From assembly GCF_021869535.1 (NCBI RefSeq), contig NW_026262744.1, positions 310,001-374,000 on the forward strand: a stretch of DNA of 64,000 bases. The letters run 5' to 3'. This document shows positions 34,258 through 45,934 of the stretch, piece by piece. Within the stretch, counting starts at the first letter, position 1; each line of letters begins with the position of its first letter. The position numbers and the translations under genes were made by a program. Under the pieces are notes generated by a model. That model searched no databases. It was not told where the DNA came from and was given only the letters and a program-made list of their open reading frames with translations. The stretch is from Mytilus californianus. Taxonomy: Eukaryota > Mollusca > Bivalvia > Mytilida > Mytilidae.

Positions 34258-35940
34258 ATGAATTACTTCATATATAAGTTTGCTATGCTGCCACCGTATG
34301 AAAAAAGTAAAATCACAAAAATACTGAACTCCGAGGAAAATTCAATCGGAAAGTCCCTAATCACATGGCAAAATCAAATGACAAAACACATCAAACGAAT
34401 TGACAACAACTGTCATATTCCTGACTTGGTACAGGCATTTTCAAATGTAGAAAATGGTGGATTGAACCTGGTTTTATAGCGCTAAACCTCTCACTTGTAC
34501 GACAGTCTTATCAAATTCCGTTATATTTACAACGATGCGTGAACAAAACAGACATTATAAATAAAATAGTCAAAAAATGGGTACAGCAGTCATCACTGTG
34601 TTACAATATCAAAACAAACAATTATTTACAAAAAAGCACAAAAGCATCTATCAAATTAAAAACCACATTCATTTCTTCGCGTGTCTGACGTCAGAAAATG
34701 TAAACGTCACATAAGAAGAAATTTTGTCATTCAATGTTTATTCAAAACAATTTTATAAGTTCACATGGGGAATGTTGGTATACAGGGTTAAAAAATCAAA
34801 AGTTATGTTAGAATTAATTTCAGAAATAAACCGAGATTTAAAATTGTCCAGAAGTTCTTTAGAATTTTTAAGAATCCACAAATGTTTAATACCACTACGC
34901 GAGTAAAATAAATTTGTCGTTTGTAGTTCAAATTATTTTCAAATTTATAATAGAACAATAACATAATGACGGGATCTTTTAAAGTACAGAGTCACATTAT
35001 AAGAACCACTGAAACACAAAAAGTCGCATATACAAAACACACCAGCAAAAATGAAAGATAATACAAACACATTGACGGGATGTATAAGTACCTAGCCACG
35101 TCAAATGGCAAACAAACCAAACAGTAAAAGTAATATTAATAATAGAACAAAGACAAATGAAAGAACAATATTACACGTTGTTAAAATGATAAACAACGTC
35201 AGTATGCAGAATCTATACTTCAAGACTATCATGTATTATTTGTGAAGTTGATACGGAATATTTATCAACAAGGTCTTGGTACCTTCCGATGAACTTTTTT
35301 AGAAAAAGGACGAGACGTTCTTTGACATATCACTGGTTCATCAACTTTCTGCTCAGACACTGGTGACGTTTTACAAAGTCTGAGTAGGAGCTGCAAGCTC
35401 TTGAATATCGAATAAGTTGGGAAATGTATATCCCATATGCAGGTGAAGTTGGTATATTGCTACTAAGGTGGGGGAAATTTATAATTTTAAAATTAAAATC
35501 GTCTCGTTTGTCATAGATGCTGGTGCTGAGATGACTGTGTATGTCATATTCGAAATATAAGTCTAAAAATGAGGCGGAGGAAGCCGTGTCTGTTGTTTCT
35601 TTAATTTCTAGTTCTGGGGGATATATTAATGGAACCCAATCAGAAAAGTTCGGATTGTTAATGGAAAGAACATCATCAATATATCTAAAAGTGAAATTAA
35701 ATAATCTGGCTTCTTTGATCTTCTTGTTTTTGACAAGTGTCTGAAGGAACTCCGATTCATATGAAAATAAGAAGAGGTCGGCAAGGAGAGGCGCACAGTT
35801 CGTTCCCATAGGAATGCCGGTAATTTGTTGAAAAAGTCTACCTCCAAATTCAACAAAAAATGTGTGGACCCTGTTTGTCGTGTAGAATCAACCCAATCAC
35901 AGCCATGTAAAAATTCTTGAAGATTTGGACATAGCAATTA
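34258..35940 (-). mobile_element. Penelope-like retroelement, 5'-truncated, RT and 3' region
   Basis: The largest PLE piece here: reverse transcriptase coding at 35940-35213, followed by the 3' non-coding region down to the gaactccgaggaaaattca landmark at 34328. No GIY-YIG endonuclease coding was seen after the RT. At least one nonsense codon and one frameshift break it. Four other fragments (13785, 16557, 26106, and the plus-strand tails at 20459 and 38465) share its 3' region, so the family is well represented. Confidence 0.75.
35213..35940 (-). pseudogene. PLE reverse transcriptase fragment
   Basis: The main open frame (35809-35330, 159 codons) begins MGTNCAPLLADLFLFSYE and carries FRYIDDVLSINN. 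Y-I-D-D at residues 43-46 is the RT catalytic motif C. SASFLDLYF, YDKRDDFNF and SPAYGIYISQLIRYSRACSS follow, as in PLE RTs. Just upstream VEFGGRLFQQITGIP precedes the Met in frame, so the Met is internal rather than a true start. A frame change near 35850 and a TGA at about 35330 (before YVKERL and GRYQDLVDKYSVS) disrupt it. It would reverse-transcribe its own RNA if intact; this copy is dead. Confidence 0.8.
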
Positions 35941-36276
35941 GTTCTTGTTTCTTTCAGTTTACATGCTAGACCTTAAGACATGAAACAAAAGGTGCATGGG
36001 ACATTCCGGCAATTGCCCATCGTCTGTCGTCAATTATTTTTTCAAACGTCTTCTTTGCTGAAATCAGTGATCTATAGTCCCTGGTGAAACTACACCGCCG
36101 ATTGCAAACAAAGTTTATTAAGTATGAATGTATTTTTTAGACTTACTGTACCAAGAAAATAACTTATGTGTCGGTCTTTATTCCTCGTCAACATTTTGCA
36201 GAATGTACAAGTTTGTTCTTGAATGAGGGCTAACACATTTTCAAAATAGAATATTTCTACTATCTCATTGCAGAGA

Positions 36277-36400
36277 ATCAAACCTCAAAATTGTTAGAGG
36301 AATTGGAACAGAAGGTGAAACGACTCCCGGAAATCGCAGATCAAGAAATGTATGTAACAGCATCTGTGGCGTGCAGTAACGCTTCGTTTTTTTTCTACAG
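36277..36400 (+). CDS. Possible exon, helical charged segment
   Basis: After a ctatctcattgcag acceptor-like run (ends about 36274), a frame reads LLEELEQKVKRLPEIADQEM and continues VTASVACSNAS before entering a T-run. The charged helical start looks protein-like; the rest is doubtful. There is no good donor site. Not recognised. Confidence 0.25.
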
Positions 36401-36619
36401 AACCAAAGGATTTTTTGTGTATTTTTGGGGTTTTTTTTCAGGTGCTAAAAATGGACCTCATGAAGTAGGGAAATACTCAAAGTTCAAAATTGCAATTTTA
36501 AGAATACTTTTGATTCTTTACTTTTAATTAATAATTTACATATACTAAACAAATGCCAATATGAACTTCAACTGGCCTTGTGTAATTATAATATAAAAAG
36601 CATAAATATATAAATACCG

Positions 36620-36880
36620 TAGGTAGTTTTTTCCAGGTCTTTGGAATGACGGTAGACGGGATGGAGAAACAGTTGTTGTTCTGTTTCTGGCAAAAGAAAA
36701 CTCCGATGACCCTTTATCATAAAGGGAAGATGCCAGTTCATTCCCATCTGAGCTTGTAGAAGCCATATCATCTCCGTTAACCACATAGTGGCCATTCATT
36801 GAGAGTTTCATCATTGTTAGGGAATACTGTACAGTTTGAGTCGTCTACTAGGTAGCAGGTACTTGGATTAAAAATCTTTT
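36620..36880 (-). pseudogene. Coding-like segment, right-arm copy
   Basis: The minus strand encodes STCYLVDDSNCTVFPNNDE, then NEWPLCG and a stop. A shifted frame then reads GDDMASTSSDGNELASSLYD, a KGSSEFSFARNR block, and SRLPSFQRPGKNYL. The left arm has the same residues at 10501-10735. Here the longer C-terminal part suggests a real, now broken exon rich in Ser/Thr. The family is not recognised. Confidence 0.4.
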
Positions 36881-38464
36881 GGTCTCCTTTTAGACGATCT
36901 GTAGTTTTGTAGTAAGCAGAAGCATTACATTTTCTTGTTTGAGATTAGTTTTTGCATTAAAGTGTAAACCCCTGGCTTGTCTGTTCCCGATCTATCAGTT
37001 TGGTCACTGACTGCTAAAAAAAAGCAGTTGCCATCTGGAGGACAATTATCTTGTATTTTCCAAACCTTTTTCTTGCTGAACATTCAAAACTTTCTAAAGC
37101 ATATTTATTGCCAAAGTTGTAGTCCAAATAATTATGACGTCTAGGAAGGCTATCATAATTTTTTGCTTTGACGCCTTCCTGCGACGTCATAATGCTGAAG
37201 CCGCCATTTTCGGTTGGACTTTGAGAGCATATTTTGCTTCTGTTAAAAGATTGTTTTAATGATAAATTACTTACTTCAGCAATAAAAAATTCACTTACCT
37301 TGTCTTTATTAACTGTTTACCCGTGTATCGATATTAATATTAAGGTTCTTATTCTGCCACAGCTATTCCTGGCAGACGATACAGTTTTAATGGCCGATTA
37401 ATAACTGGCATGCACTGTAAATATGACTTAAATTATAGGAGTGTTCTCAAAGGTATTTTTACAGCACTTATTACTTAACTTTGATGGTAACAGTGTTTAC
37501 TATTGTGTTTACAACCACGCTTTGTTGTGCTTTATAAATCCAACTCCTAGTATATAAAATATTGATCATATTTGGTTTTTAACAATAAATGTAGAATATA
37601 TCTTCAATTCTTACGTTTTCAAAATAAGTAACTGCGGCAAATTTTTTACAATACTTAAACTTTGATTAAAGTTTTCTTGTAGACCATTGTTTAGCTGTGT
37701 TTATATATGTTTCACACATTAAGATGCTTTAATATATATATTATGCAATGTCAAACTAAGTGCGTGGCCTATGTATATAGATAAAACTCTCATATATGTT
37801 AGTCGTTAGTATTAGACAAAATAATTGCCATGTAAATCATAAAGGCAGAAGTCCAAGTATCTATATTGCTTAAAGAAACTGGTTTCTCGTTATTCGCCTT
37901 CTTTTATAACACAATCACTATCCAAGTAGGAATCGGAAGCCAAATCTCTAGCAGCTTTTGACAACAGTCAATACCTAAAAATGAATAAACATCTCTCTAT
38001 TACAATTTTACTCCCTAATGGTAGATAGAAGTAATAAATACAAATTTAATTTTTTCACTCGTCCTGAAAAAAAACAGTTGTGGAAAAACAGGAACATTTC
38101 CAAATGAAGAAAATATCATATGCTTTCATTAGGCTGTTATTTGCTTTAATTGTGAGCCATGATTTGATATTAGTATCAATCTTGCAATAAACGTTAGTAG
38201 AGGGGCATTTCATTTTCTGCTCTGTTAATCCGTTTGTACGTCCCTTTTATTTGCAGGTTCAGATTTTTGGTGAAGGTTTATTATCTTGTAGTCACATCAA
38301 CTTGATACTTGATACTTTATTCCATTATTAACAATCACACAATTTAAAATGTGAAAGTTTCTGTTGCATGAAAAAAAAACACAGTTAAAAACGTTTAACC
38401 TGTTACCCGATTTGCATCAAACAATATATTTACTTTATGCATCGTTATAAATATAATGGAATTT

Positions 38465-38680
38465 AATGCGACTGTCATACAAGTGAGATGTTTAGCGCTA
38501 TAAAACCAGGTTCAATCCACCATTTTCTACATTTGAAAATGCCTGTACCAAGTCAAGAATATGACAGTTGTCCATTCGTTTGATGTTTTTTATCATTTAA
38601 TTTTACCATTTGATTAAGGACTTCCCGTTTTGAATTTTCCTCGGAGTTCCGTATTTTTGTGATTTTACTTTTTTTTTTAG
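38465..38680 (+). mobile_element. PLE 3'-tail fragment inserted in the right arm
   Basis: Contains gtcatacaagtgag, gcgctataaaaccaggttca, tgcctgtaccaagtcaa and the gaattttcctcggagttc end, matching the complement of 34300-34510. The left arm has no such insert at the matching place (about 8300-8330), so the insertion or copying event followed the duplication. Confidence 0.7.
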
Positions 38681-38892
38681 ACATGTTGCAAAAAATACAA
38701 TATAAAATGAGATGTGGTAAGGTTGGTAATGAAATAACTATCGAACAGAGTTGAAATGGAGTGAAGTTAACCAACTTTGGCGACTGTACTGTACTGTATT
38801 CAATATTGTTAAACAATTCAAAAGAAAAAACCTAAGGACTGATTTGTGAAAAAAACCAAAATGACAGACAGCAACCAACAACAACAACTAAA

Positions 38893-39191
38893 TTGATTGA
38901 TTGTTGGTTGCTTAACGTCCAGTGGCAAATATTTCATGCATATTCAGGACGAGAACAAGTTCACAATAAACACAATATGTAGGTTCTGTAATAGATTAAG
39001 GGATTATGGTCGGAGAAATTTAGACTGCCACGGGAAATCAGGGTATATTGGATAGGGACAGAAATTTAGCCTTGCAACAGGTCACCTACGGACCCCTCAA
39101 AAAGTTGTTGCAAGGGTTCTTAACGTGCAAAGAGCGTGGCACTCTCTTTACACGAGGCATCGGATTTAACGTCCCCATTCTGACCGGACGT
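38893..39191 (-). mobile_element. SINE-like element (440-bp family), 5'-truncated, with TSD
   Basis: Tail at the left (tgattgattgttggttgctt), body through gtccccattctgaccggacg, where it is truncated by about 140 bp at the 5' end. A perfect 12-bp target-site duplication, acaacaactaaa, flanks it (38881-38892 and 39192-39203). The left arm shows the uninterrupted site at about 8090-8125. 5' truncation with a target-site duplication is typical of LINE-driven insertion. Confidence 0.9.
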
Positions 39192-40815
39192 ACAACAACT
39201 AAAAAACGTGCTCTAAACTTAGAACATTTGTTGTCCTATATATTTTGTATTTTATCATGACAATTATTACACACTATATATATCATATATACTACAACAT
39301 AGAGTAAATAGCGTATATAAATATAGTTTATGATAAAAATACATGATCTTTTTTATAAACACGTATTCCTTCTCTTTAAATTGCAATGATCTTGGATAAA
39401 ATGGAAATGTTGTTAGAGCACTTCAAGTTGAACAGTCCTTTATATTCCTACGCTGCTTTATTCTTCTATTTGTATTTTTGTATTTATATTTTGCTGCAAG
39501 TGTCAGTACAAAAATATATCATACATTTGTCAACACTTCAAAAAATGAAATAAATATATCTCTTGCGGCTTAAAACAGGGAAATGAAAATTAGAGTAAAC
39601 GTGTTCAAAGATTAGTATGCTTCGCCGATGTGTTATCAAATGATACAATCTTTACTATAATCCAAATTTTATGAAAATGATGTTGATTTTCTTTCAAATA
39701 CTTTTCCAACTATATTATATATTCATGTCATAAATTTAGCTATGTATGGACCAGATGCCATTCATTTTTTTCATTCATAACAAAAATTTAGGCAAAGATG
39801 AATACTTGACAACTTTGAAAAGCTGTAACATCAGTGACCAAGGGAATGTCTTACAGCTCTTCGATGTTGTCAACACATATTTTAAGTAGTGTGTTCAACT
39901 ATTAACAACAAGTAATCTATGTCGGCCGTGTTGTTTCTTTTAGTTCCAGTGGAGTTGTAATCCGTCGAACGGGAGGGGACAAGGTACTGGTAGATCTTAT
40001 TTATGTCCTGGCCTATACCTCCAGCTAAGATCAAATGCCTCTTTATAACATCTGCTGTTAAAGAGCTGGTAGATGAATCCACCCGATCCCCAAAAAAGTT
40101 ATACTTAGATATATACAGATGCCAACCTTACTTTTGAATATTTACTTGATTACCGGGAAAAAATGGTACAACTTTATTTATTTGGCCGCATGTTCAGCAC
40201 TCTAAACCACTAGACCACATCCGTTATATGAAAATATGACTTCAATAGCCGTAGTGTGACCTTGTCATGTTAGGCTAATTTAGAGACACAATACATTTGT
40301 TTTAAACGTGTGTAAATGTTTCTAATTTGTTGTGTTTGTATGGGTATGTAACATAGAATGACAGCTTATTGATACAATTTGGTTATGGTGTCAATTAATA
40401 TATTCTGGTGATTTGACCGGTGCTTTTAGACGATTAAAGTCGCCCAGTCTATAAATGATCTTAATTAAAAGGGTGGAAATTACACGGATTATAGTAATTA
40501 TAAATATCTTTTCTGCTTTAATGTATCGTTAGACTTCATTTAAGTGATGCTTAATATATATTTTAATTGACCTTTGAATTCTCTGTTCAGGAATTCGTTC
40601 ATCATATCCATTTTTATGTTGCTTATTTGTCCTCCTCTATAATTCACTGTTCCGTTCCATACTAGGTCCTGTCTCAAACGGTCTGGAAGCCAGCCACTTA
40701 CACCTTAAAAACCAGATTGAAAAGGTGTTGTGTCATTTTGTTGATTATGTTTCAACATATTCCAAGAGGTTTTGATATATTCGGTTCCTTATAATGATAT
40801 AACATATTATTTATG

Positions 40816-40890
40816 TGGTATGATTACCCATTATACCCATGAGACAACTCTCCACAAGTGACAAAAATGACATAGAAATTATAGATAACT
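40816..40890 (+). repeat. Fragment of a dispersed repeat
   Basis: Shares gtggtatga and gagacaactctcca spacing with 32870-32915. A shorter complementary piece (ggttgtctcattggccatcata) lies at 56519-56540. Non-coding. Confidence 0.4.
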
Positions 40891-41416
40891 ATTTGTATTG
40901 ATATTATTTCCTTATTAGTTTTTATATCAAGCTTAAGAATTTCTTTTTTGAAGCGTATACCGGATTTTTTTATTATTGTGTTTTATTAACAACAAATAGC
41001 TCCACAAAATATATTCAAAGATAAATCAGTAAATTATCAACATGTCGATTTAGAAGTCAGATATTGATATAGACATTATAACGGACAAAAAAAAAATACA
41101 CATGAGAAAAAGAATACATCCAAAACTACACTGTTTGGTAACATTTTTTCATTGTGGATGTTGTCTAAAACTATTTGGTTGCTTTGAGGTTGATGAAACA
41201 CCAGTTTTCTTTTTATTATATACATGTACATAAATCAAACTTAATATGAAAATCTATTATATTTATTTTGAAAAGTTTGAAATTATAACACATTTTAAGT
41301 TCATATATACTGTTTAAAGTTTAACATTTTTTTACTTTTGTCATCAAATTCAGGGTAACATATCCCTTAATTTATACACCAAACTTTACAAATAATACTA
41401 AAATCTTCAATTTCAG

Positions 41417-41615
41417 AACGACATTGGAGAAAATGGACGGAAGACGAGGAGAACGCAGTAGCAAAGCATTCAGGTGCAAAAGATGGGAAAAGTTCCTCAA
41501 AAACATGAGGTCATGCCAGTTCTACAGAAAGAACCTATCCTACATACAAGAAGTTGGAAAGACATTAAAAACTATGTATACAACAAAACAAAAAAGTTGA
41601 GAAAGTCCCTGAAAT
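41417..41615 (+). pseudogene. C-terminal exon of a transposon-derived animal gene family, frameshifted
   Basis: A clear acceptor (cttcaatttcag) ends at 41416. The frame reads RHWRKWTEDEENAVAKHS, then after a one-base shift MGKVPQKHEVMPVLQKEPIL and TRSWKDIKNYVYNKTKKLRK, with a stop at 41613. The pattern W..WT.DE...V..H, then P.K.E, then EP.L..RSW.DIKNYV.N matches, from memory, C-termini of large uncharacterised proteins in fish and bivalves that also carry recombinase-like cores. No upstream exon is seen. Confidence 0.5.
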
Positions 41616-44369
41616 GAAAAGCAGTACATATAACAATGTTTCCTTTAATGCTTGAATTTCAAATTCGAAACTATGTTATTTTAAGCTATTAAACAGTTTT
41701 GTACTTATTACATTACCATAACTCAAAGCAGTTTTTATAACGCTTAATTATCATTATCAAAACTCAAACTATATCATTTGTGTATTATAATCTTATCTGG
41801 CTATTGAACAAGATTTTAATAATAAAAGTCTTCCCGGACTTATTTCATTTTCCATTTCAAAATATTGCATTTTTTTCAGAATGTAAAAACTTTTCATATA
41901 TTTTGTAAGAGTTTTATAAGTAATTTAGAACTGAACATAAAACATACGTTATTTTAAGAAATTGTAAAAGTTAGACATGTTTAAGTATATATCAAATTAT
42001 TTACTCTGTTCAAAAGACGCAATCATCTATAACAAAGCCTTGTTTAGATCATTATTTAAAATTTTGGGCTTTTCAAATGAAAATATAACAAATATACAAA
42101 TACAACAATTCAGTTTGCAAGAAAGATAATAATAACAAATATCATACTTATCAAATGATATATTAAATGTGTTGTATTTGAACATGTTATTATTTATTAT
42201 ATATATATACATCTAAATTCGGTTATAAAGGTTTTAGTTAAAATAAGGATACCTCAGAAGATGTCTGTTTGAATGAAGGGTATATTTAATGGTTAAGAGT
42301 TAAGATTGTAACACAAAGGCTGTCATGGTTTTAGCTTTGGTATAGAATTGTAAATTGTTCTGATATAAATGGCTTTATTGCAAATACAAAGGACATGCAC
42401 ACAGTTTAAATGTTATTAGACATAAAGGGACGCTAAACAAGAATGAACACAGCGTATGCAATGCACGGTTGGTAATATGAAAAAAAGACTCTTTTCAAAG
42501 AGACTAAAAAAAGAGTCTCAGAGGAGGGCACTGTATAAGAATCGTGTCTCAACTGAAAAAAAATAAAGATACTATTAGTATGTTTTATTAACAGGAAATA
42601 GATCTATTATGACTGGTGTATTTAAAAACCAACAATAATACTGTTGTTATTATATAATTATGTTCTTGTAATATTTTTGTTTGTTGTTCCATGTTTGTAC
42701 ATTAATTAGGCCGTCAATTTTCTGGTTTGGATTGTTTTACATTTGTGACTTCGGAGCTTGTTCTTCGATTTGGTGATTGATTCAATTAAATATTGATGGT
42801 GGCAGTGTGATTATAAAGTCTTTAATTGTTCAAATTCAGATACTTTATATGTGAATTAAAAGATCATCAGTGTTAATACAGAGAAGATTATAGTCCTGGT
42901 AATTTTAATCTCAGTATAAACAAACAGTTTTAAAGTTTAGACAAAAAAGATCCAAGTTTTTTGTTGATGATTAAAGTTACAAAACAAAGGGAGAGTATTT
43001 GCCCAGAAGTTTATTATGCAGGATTGATATAATGTTGCTTCTTATTCAGTTGTTAATGAAAGATTGTAAATATAGAGTAGCTGAAATGTTTTATATTAAT
43101 TTTGATTAATATTGTTCTTAAAAAGTTAAGGATAAGTTAAGGGTTGTTTGATTGTTAACGGATCAAATGTCAATAGAGAATGTTGTTCAATACTTTAAGG
43201 TTAGAGTGTAAATATCATAAGGCGTTTCTCAGTGTAAATAAATAGTCATTCTGTTGGTTTTTTTAAATGCCAAATAAAACATACTCCTTATTTTTGGTTG
43301 ATATATTTGAGTGTACTCTAAGAACCTTAGATGATGTCAAGCCTTTTTTTCTGCATGTTAGTTCAAAAGCATATGTTTTATGTCACATAGTAATATCTGT
43401 TTTTGTTTATACTTTTGAATGAACAACAGTAAATTATCGAATATAAATACTTGTCAGTGAGCTTTTCTGTTATTTCGGATAAACGATTTAAATAAACTCT
43501 TGTTGTTTATCTTCGTAATCATCATTTTGAGATTTGTTTCACAGATTTTACTTCAATATATTATATTGTTCGGTTAGATTCAAGGTCGTAATGCCTCATT
43601 ATTCCAACAATGAGATTAAATTTAATGGTAGTAAGATGATAATTGTGCCATGAAATTAAAATGTATTAAGATAATCTAGGAAATCTATTTAAACGTGTTA
43701 TTATAAATAATGTTGAAATTGAACACACTTTTTTCAAATCTTTGTATATTTAATATTTAAATGTTTAAACATATGCATTATCTAATATTATATAACTGTT
43801 GACTGTGTATTGTATTGGTAAAAAAAAACAGTTGTCATAATTTGTTTCTCTTTTAAATGTTTAGTACAATTACAATACATAAATTGCATCGCAGTAAGTA
43901 GTTTACAAAGTTAACGATGTGTTTGTAGGAATATTTGAAATGATGTTTACTGCTCATTTAAAATTTTGCGAGTTTGATGAAAAAACTAACATTTTTGTTT
44001 ATTTGATTGTTAAGTGAAAGTTGATGTACAGTTGGGTTAAATCTCTTAATTTTTGGGTAAATGCAAGAGCTTAAATTTGTTATTTAGTCGTATTGTCTTG
44101 ATAATACAATGTTTAAATTACAATATCAATATCTATACACAAAAAAGGTATATGACTTGAGATTTTTCGATTTCGTTCATGTATGTTATTGACATTTTGA
44201 TAGGGAAGTTGATTTGTTGATTTCCATGACTTATTGATGTTTTGGAAAAAGAGGTCGTGCATACAATAATATTTTTCATATTCTGGAACAATAAAGATTG
44301 ATAAATTGTGTTCTGTTTGTTTACATACTCCAAAACACTAATAACTACTTCATAAAGATAAAAGGACAT
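41616..44369. other. AT-rich stretch with no gene seen
   Basis: 2.7 kb with no supported exon, RNA gene or repeat shared in the window. A short inverted pair actcttttcaaagagactaaaaaaagagtct at 42488-42520 could form a hairpin. An AT run lies at 42197-42209. Confidence 0.45.
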
Positions 44370-44530
44370 AATTAGATCATTGCCCATTTCTCTTTTTTTC
44401 CTTCCGCTTGAAGTAAATTCATTCCACTGATGCAAGACAGTTGGTCAACTATATGCTGTGTTTTTGATCAAAAGAAATTAAAGATATGTACAATATATGT
44501 CCAAGGTCCTCATTACAATGCAAATGTAAC
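44370..44530. repeat. Segment duplicated about 1 kb downstream
   Basis: The order of landmarks (cattccactgat, agacag-ggtcaactatatg, ttgatca, aatatatgtcc, ggtcctcattacaatgca) recurs at 45385-45535. The copies are diverged by substitutions and small indels, so it is an old direct duplication. Non-coding. Confidence 0.65.
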
Positions 44531-44984
44531 ACTAGGTCACTTAGGTCTAACGCACTGTTGAAGGTGTACTTGAAGAGAACTATATTTATACTAGTTATCT
44601 GCATTATCTTTATTTACATGACACATCGTTTCAGGTTTTACAATCATGTAACAAATTTCAAATGTCAAAGTAAACGGATAAAGCAGTATGTTTTTGGACA
44701 AACAGCACACACACACACCAAGTTTTTATTAAAATAAGAACATTGGTTAAGCTCAAGCACAGATCATTGAGGAAACTCTTCGCCATATATCGTCTATCAC
44801 AAGACAGTGAAAAAAGTGCGAACGAAATAAAAGAAAAACAAGTACCAGGTAGCAGATGATTTAATACTTTACTTAATGTCTTTCGTTGAATGACGACAAG
44901 TCCAGATCACATCAGAAGCCAATTAGACTAAACTCTACTACAAACCAATAATGTTTGATGTAAGGTCACTGTTCGTATGCCAAA

Positions 44985-45130
44985 GCGGAGCTAAAAGAGA
45001 GACGAAAGATACAAAAGAGACAATTAAACTCGAATGGGGAAACAAAAACAGACAAATCCATGATGAAAATTAACACCGACTAAAAGATAAAACTGCAATC
45101 AACTTAAAAACACAACAAAGCAAAAAAAAT
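44985..45130. repeat. Possible dispersed repeat fragment
   Basis: Contains gagacgaaagatacaaaaga and aacagacaaatcc. It resembles from memory a frequent mussel repeat (same group as 29392-29530). Support inside the window is weak. Confidence 0.3.
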
Positions 45131-45384
45131 AAAAAATTGAAAAACAACACACCAAAAGGTTATTTCGGACAGCCTATTATCTTGTAAGATGACCCAAAAA
45201 TCAGTTGTCAGCTATTCAAGCAAGACAATTAAGAGCCCGGTTCAAAGTATTAAAACCGTAATCGATTAACAAGCAACCTGAAAAGTCAAACTAGGAGAAA
45301 ATCAACCACCTTAATGATGTACGTTTTAATGATAAAGAAGGCAGCAATAGACGACAATAACTGAAGAAACAGGGACCTAGCTTA

Positions 45385-45535
45385 GGTCATCGCCAATTTT
45401 TTTTTCGGAAGGTGGGGGTCGTAATTTCATTCCACTGATATGAGACAGTGGGTCAACTATATGATGTGTCTTTGATCAATAGAATTAAAATGCAATATAT
45501 GTCGGAGGTCCTCATTACAATACATGTAATACATG
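45385..45535. repeat. Second copy of the 44370-44530 segment
   Basis: Direct repeat of 44370-44530, separated by about 850 bp. It is followed by the GTCCCC-rich stretch. Confidence 0.65.
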
Positions 45536-45539
45536 GCTA

Positions 45540-45925
45540 AATTCCCCATTAAAACATAAGTCATTCACATTGGCAGAAGTCCCCAATACAACATAATGCA
45601 TTCACATTGGCAGAAAACCCCACTACAAAAACTGGTGTTTCTTATTTTTAGCAGTCCCGCAGTTGCATACTTCCGGGTCCCCATTTAAAAAACACACACG
45701 TTCCAATATCAAACTTCCGGGTCCCCATTTGCTTATTTGAAGTCCCCAGTTGTACTTTGAATTCAATTCTTCAAAATTATACTTCTATAGGAGTTTTTTA
45801 ACAATATTTTTGTTAACAAAGTTAAAATCATGCCAAACAAGTAAAAATCAATACTTATCATGATACGTTCTAAAAGTCCCCAGTTTCAATGTCAGATATC
45901 CGAGTCCCCACTTGCAACAAACAAA
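45540..45925. repeat. Irregular repeat built on a GTCCCC(A/C) word
   Basis: The words agtcccc, ggtcccc and gagtccccact occur at least six times in about 380 bp. They include two copies of cttccgggtccccattt (about 45670 and 45710) and two of cattcacattggcagaa (about 45563 and 45600). Spacing is irregular. No protein frame follows the motif. Confidence 0.5.
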
Positions 45926-45934
45926 CGAGTATGT

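Larger units (their letters stand above)
31376..36629. other. 5.2-kb block that splits the right arm
   Basis: In the left arm the sequences matching 31375 and 36630 lie side by side at about 10735-10745. This block is therefore an insertion into the right arm or a deletion from the left. It contains a homeodomain-like exon, two dispersed repeats, a PLE fragment and otherwise AT-rich DNA without genes (32090-32845, 33000-34255). No single mobile element accounts for all of it. Confidence 0.6.
36630..40690 (-). repeat. Right arm of the inverted duplication, outer part
   Basis: Complements 6160-10735 in reverse order (anchors are given for the left arm). Insertions unique to this arm are a PLE tail (38465-38680) and a SINE-like copy (38893-39191). 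Near 37330-37415 about 80 bp are absent from the left arm. It lacks the left arm's hammerhead element and tandem duplication. Confidence 0.8.

Noticed and set aside
35541..35744. Plus-strand frame across the PLE RT
   Set aside because: It is antisense to a clear RT frame with YIDD and other motifs.
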